DNA of 64,000 nt from Sphingomonas sp. dw_22 (GTDB lineage Bacteria > Pseudomonadota > Alphaproteobacteria > Sphingomonadales > Sphingomonadaceae). A program made the translations under genes and the position numbers. Position 1 is the first letter of the stretch. Every line of letters starts with the position of its first letter. The stretch spans positions 62,001 to 126,000 of the forward strand of contig NZ_JAAVVE010000007.1 in assembly GCF_018449795.1 (NCBI RefSeq). Direction: 5' to 3'. This document shows, one piece after another, positions 61,485-64,000 of this stretch. Below the pieces are notes generated by a model. That model made no database searches, was not told the origin of the DNA, and saw only the letters and a list, made by a program, of their open reading frames with translations.

Positions 61485-63511
61485 TTCACCGCTCCCGTCG
61501 CCGGATCGTAGCTGGGCGTGCCCGCCTTCGCCTCGATGCCCGATGCCTCCATCACCTTGCGCGCCTCGGCCGGCCAGGCGGTGCCTGCCACCAGATGGTC
61601 GTCGAGGATCAGATTGTTCTGATAGGCGTCCCACATGCCGCCGATCTCGGTGGTGTTGTGCCAGTTGCCGGTGGCGGTGTTGTCCGGGCTGATCCGCTGG
61701 GGGAAGGAGCCGCGCACCGTGTTGACGTTGAGCCACTTGGCCGCATTGTCGACCACGTTGTTGCGCACGGTCACGAAGCGCGAGCCCTCGTCGAGATAGA
61801 GCGCGATCTTCTTCGGGATGTCGTAGACGTAGTTCTCGGCGATCACCGTGCCCGGGCTGGCCGACAGGTTGTAGATCGCGCCGCCGTCCTCGAAATGCCG
61901 CTTGGCGCCGTGGATGCGGTTATAGGCGACGATCACGTCGCGGTGCGTCGTCGGCTCGTGATAGACCAGGTTGGGCGCATAGTCGTAATAGCCGCGCTCG
62001 CGCGTGCGGTACGAGGGATTGCCTCCAGGGTCGTTCAGCCCCCAGCCCCAGCCGATGTCGATCCCGTCATAGGGCGCGTCGGAGATGTCGTTGTGCAGGA
62101 TCAGCGCGCGATCGACATAGGTGCTGAGCACCGCGCTGTTGTCCCGATAATCCTGGCTCACCTTCGAGATGCGGTTGTTGCGGATCGTCACCTGGCGGTT
62201 GGTCTGGCCTTCGGTCGCCGGATGGTGCGCCTCGCGCCGCACGCCGCCGACCAGGATCGCGCCGGCGGCGAGATCGGTGAAGACGTTGGCCGAAACCTCG
62301 ATCGCCTGGGCGCCATAGCCGGTGCCGCTGGCATTCGCGTCGGGATTGTTGCCGATGCCGAGCGCGACCTGGCCCAGATGCGCGAAGACATTGTGATCGA
62401 AGGTGATGCGCTGCGCGGCCGACACCTGGATCGCGGCGGGGATCTGCGACCATTCGTTACGGCGCATCTCGAAGCCGGGGCAGCCCCAGGCGCAGCTCGC
62501 CAGCGCGTCGCTGGGGCGGCTGCGCGACACGCCGGCCAGGAATGCGCCGCTCTGCTGGTTGGCATAGCCTTCGCCGGTCGAAGGCCCCATCCAGCTCGTA
62601 TAGGAGAAGCGGAAGCCGCTGAAGCTGATGTCGCGGACCGGGCGGTCATAGCTGCCGCCGATCGAGATCAGATAGGGCAGGCGGGGCAGCTCGGCGCGGA
62701 CCTTGGCCATGTCGGTGCCGGGCAGGGGGCGGTAATAGAGCTTGCCCGCCGCGGGATCGAGATACCATTGGTCCGGCTTGGTCAGGAACGCGAGCGAATT
62801 GACCAGATAGAGATGCGCGAATTCCGGGCCATAGGGCTTGTTCAGCGTGTCATAACCCCAGTTGTTGTTGTCCCAGGCCGGCTGCTGCATCACGAGCCGG
62901 CGCCCCTCGATCCGCTCGACCGGCGAGAAGCGATCGGTGAAGAAGCCCAGCCCCTCCACTTCGATGCGGCGCTGATCGGGCAGCTTGGCGAGATAGTCAT
63001 AGGCGGGATCGTCGATGACCAGCGCGGCATCGGCGAAGGTCACCGCGGCGCGGGGAATCTCGATCGCCGCGCGTTTGGCAAGGCGGCCATCCACCCAGAG
63101 CTGGCGGGCGTCAACGTCCTTGGGCACCGACGCGACATAGATATTGCGCGCCCGGTCGGCGAGCTGCCAGCCGCCTACGGAGACGCCGCCGGATATCACC
63201 GGATGGGCATTGTCCGCCGCCTTCCACGCGACGCTGTGCCCGTTCAGGCCCCCGTCCGCTGGGGTGAACGACAGGGGCGCGTCGAGCCGATAGACGCCGT
63301 CCATCACCGTCACGACGACATCGTGGGTCTGATTGGCGGTTCGCAGGGCGGTCTGGGCGCGCTTGAGCGTGCGGAACGGCTTCTCGCGCGTGCCCGGGGC
63401 CGCGTCGTCACCCTTGGGCGAGACGAAGAACTCGGTGGCCGCGCGCTCCTGCGCGAGAGCTGTCTCGGCCGAGGTGCCGGCACACAGAAGAATCGCAACG
63501 CGCCGCCACAT
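61481..63511 (-). CDS. Secreted beta-helix enzyme, GH141-like, paralog of the 2492 protein
   Basis: 676 residues from the ATG at 63511 (MWRRVAILLCAGTSAETALA signal); an ATG 21 bases upstream is possible, but GAGGAG is better placed for the inner start. Shared blocks with the 2492 protein are FVSPKGDDAAPGT, DGVYRLDAPLSF, QLWVDGRLAKRAAIEIPR, FSYTSWMGPS with YANQQSGAFL, DAPYDGIDIGWGWG and DGGAIYNLSASPG. The GH141 suggestion (alpha-L-fucosidase in rhamnogalacturonan II) is from motif memory. It starts a two-gene unit with GH28, under a CTGATATAGCAG family-B site 38 bases upstream. It would act in the periplasm. Confidence 0.76.
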   Translation of the reverse strand: MWRRVAILLCAGTSAETALAQERAATEFFVSPKGDDAAPGTREKPFRTLKRAQTALRTANQTHDVVVTVMDGVYRLDAPLSFTPADGGLNGHSVAWKAADNAHPVISGGVSVGGWQLADRARNIYVASVPKDVDARQLWVDGRLAKRAAIEIPRAAVTFADAALVIDDPAYDYLAKLPDQRRIEVEGLGFFTDRFSPVERIEGRRLVMQQPAWDNNNWGYDTLNKPYGPEFAHLYLVNSLAFLTKPDQWYLDPAAGKLYYRPLPGTDMAKVRAELPRLPYLISIGGSYDRPVRDISFSGFRFSYTSWMGPSTGEGYANQQSGAFLAGVSRSRPSDALASCAWGCPGFEMRRNEWSQIPAAIQVSAAQRITFDHNVFAHLGQVALGIGNNPDANASGTGYGAQAIEVSANVFTDLAAGAILVGGVRREAHHPATEGQTNRQVTIRNNRISKVSQDYRDNSAVLSTYVDRALILHNDISDAPYDGIDIGWGWGLNDPGGNPSYRTRERGYYDYAPNLVYHEPTTHRDVIVAYNRIHGAKRHFEDGGAIYNLSASPGTVIAENYVYDIPKKIALYLDEGSRFVTVRNNVVDNAAKWLNVNTVRGSFPQRISPDNTATGNWHNTTEIGGMWDAYQNNLILDDHLVAGTAWPAEARKVMEASGIEAKAGTPSYDPATGAVK

Positions 63512-63548
63512 ATCCACCCCACTCCTCGCCATCTTCTGATTCTGAAGA

Positions 63549-63560
63549 CTGATATAGCAG
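63549..63560. promoter_or_regulatory. Putative operator, family B
   Basis: CTGATATAGCAG, 11 of 12 positions of the palindrome, 38 bases before the GH141-like start. Confidence 0.5.
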
Positions 63561-63613
63561 TTCGTGATATAGATATGTCAATCATGCTGGCGCGGCTGGA
63601 TCGCCTGCTCGGG

Positions 63614-64000
63614 TCAGCGACAGTCCGGGAGATCGGGGCCGCCGGGAGCATCCGATGGCCGTGCGGCGACGAAGGTGAAGCTGGTGGAGCTCGCGAAGAC
63701 CTCGCCCGGGCGCAACGCCGTCGAGGGGAAATCGGGATGGCGCGGGCTGTCCGCGAAATGCTGGGTCTCCAGGGCGAAGCCGTCGCCCTGGCGCAGCATC
63801 CGTCCCGCGCCGCCGCGCAGCGATCCGTCGAATCCGTTGGCGGTATAGAGTTGCAGGCCCGGCTGGTCGGTCCTGACGATCAAGGCGCGGCCGGATGCCG
63901 GGTCATAGGCACAGGCGGCCACGGGCAGCCTGGCCCCGGCAGGGGATCGCAGCACGAAATTATGGTCGAAGCCGTGAGCGGCGGCGATCTGCGGGTCGGG
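63614..64000 (-). CDS. Aldose 1-epimerase (galactose mutarotase), C-terminal part
   Basis: The frame is open to the window edge at 64000; 128 residues are visible and the N-terminus lies beyond. HGFDHNFVLR is the conserved block of GalM-type mutarotases, followed by LIVRTDQPGLQLYTANGF, where Asp, Gln and Tyr positions of the sugar site occur, and ALETQHFADSPRHPDFPST with the catalytic Glu of the ETQ motif. It interconverts sugar anomers, here probably of galactose or a related aldose released by the locus. It is 102 bases upstream of the GH141-like gene on the same strand, with a family-B motif in the gap. Confidence 0.9.
   Translation of the reverse strand, partial: PDPQIAAAHGFDHNFVLRSPAGARLPVAACAYDPASGRALIVRTDQPGLQLYTANGFDGSLRGGAGRMLRQGDGFALETQHFADSPRHPDFPSTALRPGEVFASSTSFTFVAARPSDAPGGPDLPDCR

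Noticed and set aside
1-64000. Fucoidan-type sulfated polysaccharide locus
   Set aside because: Several fucosidase-type genes suggest it, but there is no sulfatase or formylglycine-generating enzyme, and galacturonate/glucuronate genes dominate.
1-64000. Recent mobile island
   Set aside because: No integrase, transposase, tRNA attachment site or base-composition break was seen; the GC palindromes look like dispersed intergenic elements.

Overview
The window looks like a chromosomal stretch of a sphingomonad (Sphingomonas or a close relative). The basis is high GC content, large TonB-dependent receptors paired with secreted glycoside hydrolases, a D-mannonate dehydratase that resembles the Novosphingobium enzyme as I remember it, and Sphingomonas-type non-phosphorylative deoxysugar genes. 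There are no rRNA or tRNA genes, no transposases and no CRISPR. Nearly the whole window is one polysaccharide-utilisation region. The enzyme set points to a plant acidic polysaccharide rich in galacturonate, glucuronate, L-rhamnose and L-fucose (pectin or rhamnogalacturonan-like). No sulfatase is present, which argues against fucoidan.

Layout. 1-4.5 kb: end of a TonB receptor, a secreted carboxylesterase and a beta-helix enzyme (GH141-like). 4.5-15.6 kb: uronate block with an enolase-superfamily dehydratase, two GH28 enzymes, a FadR-type GntR regulator, and an operon of hexuronate-type MFS transporter, RraA-like protein, split UxaA, SDR and glucuronate isomerase. 15.7-21.8 kb: large TonB receptor, ThuA-like protein, GH79, and L-rhamnose 1-dehydrogenase-like SDR. 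21.9-35.3 kb: FAH-family diketo-deoxysugar hydrolase, GH29, three GH95-type proteins, IclR regulator, FucP transporter and a zinc alcohol dehydrogenase. 35.5-48 kb: GntR regulator, ManD, GH2 with malectin and CBM domains, TonB receptor, CE15-type esterase and a second GH2. 48-54.3 kb: L-fucose-type oxidation genes (mutarotase, SDR, aldo/keto reductase, lactonase-like amidohydrolase, GntR, enolase-superfamily protein) and an MFS transporter. 54.5-59.5 kb: a five-gene operon mixing CoA chemistry with sugar enzymes. 59.8-64 kb: second GH28 and GH141-like pair, and the edge of an aldose 1-epimerase.

How it may work together. TonB receptors would import oligosaccharides. Sec- and Tat-exported hydrolases and esterases would release uronic acids and deoxysugars. 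ExuT-like, FucP and other MFS proteins would take monosaccharides into the cytoplasm. There, UxaC, ManD and UxaA would feed uronates toward 2-keto-3-deoxygluconate, and the oxidative L-rhamnose/L-fucose route would end in an FAH-type cleavage to pyruvate and lactate. No KDG kinase or KDG aldolase lies in the window.

The parts that look least explained are: (i) the enoyl-CoA hydratase, solute-binding-fold, CaiB/BaiF, SDR and DUF4432 operon; (ii) two distinct palindromic operator families that appear to divide the locus into two regulons; (iii) an enolase-superfamily protein lacking the usual His/Asp catalytic pair; and (iv) a perfect terminator hairpin abutting the start codon of the CE15 esterase.
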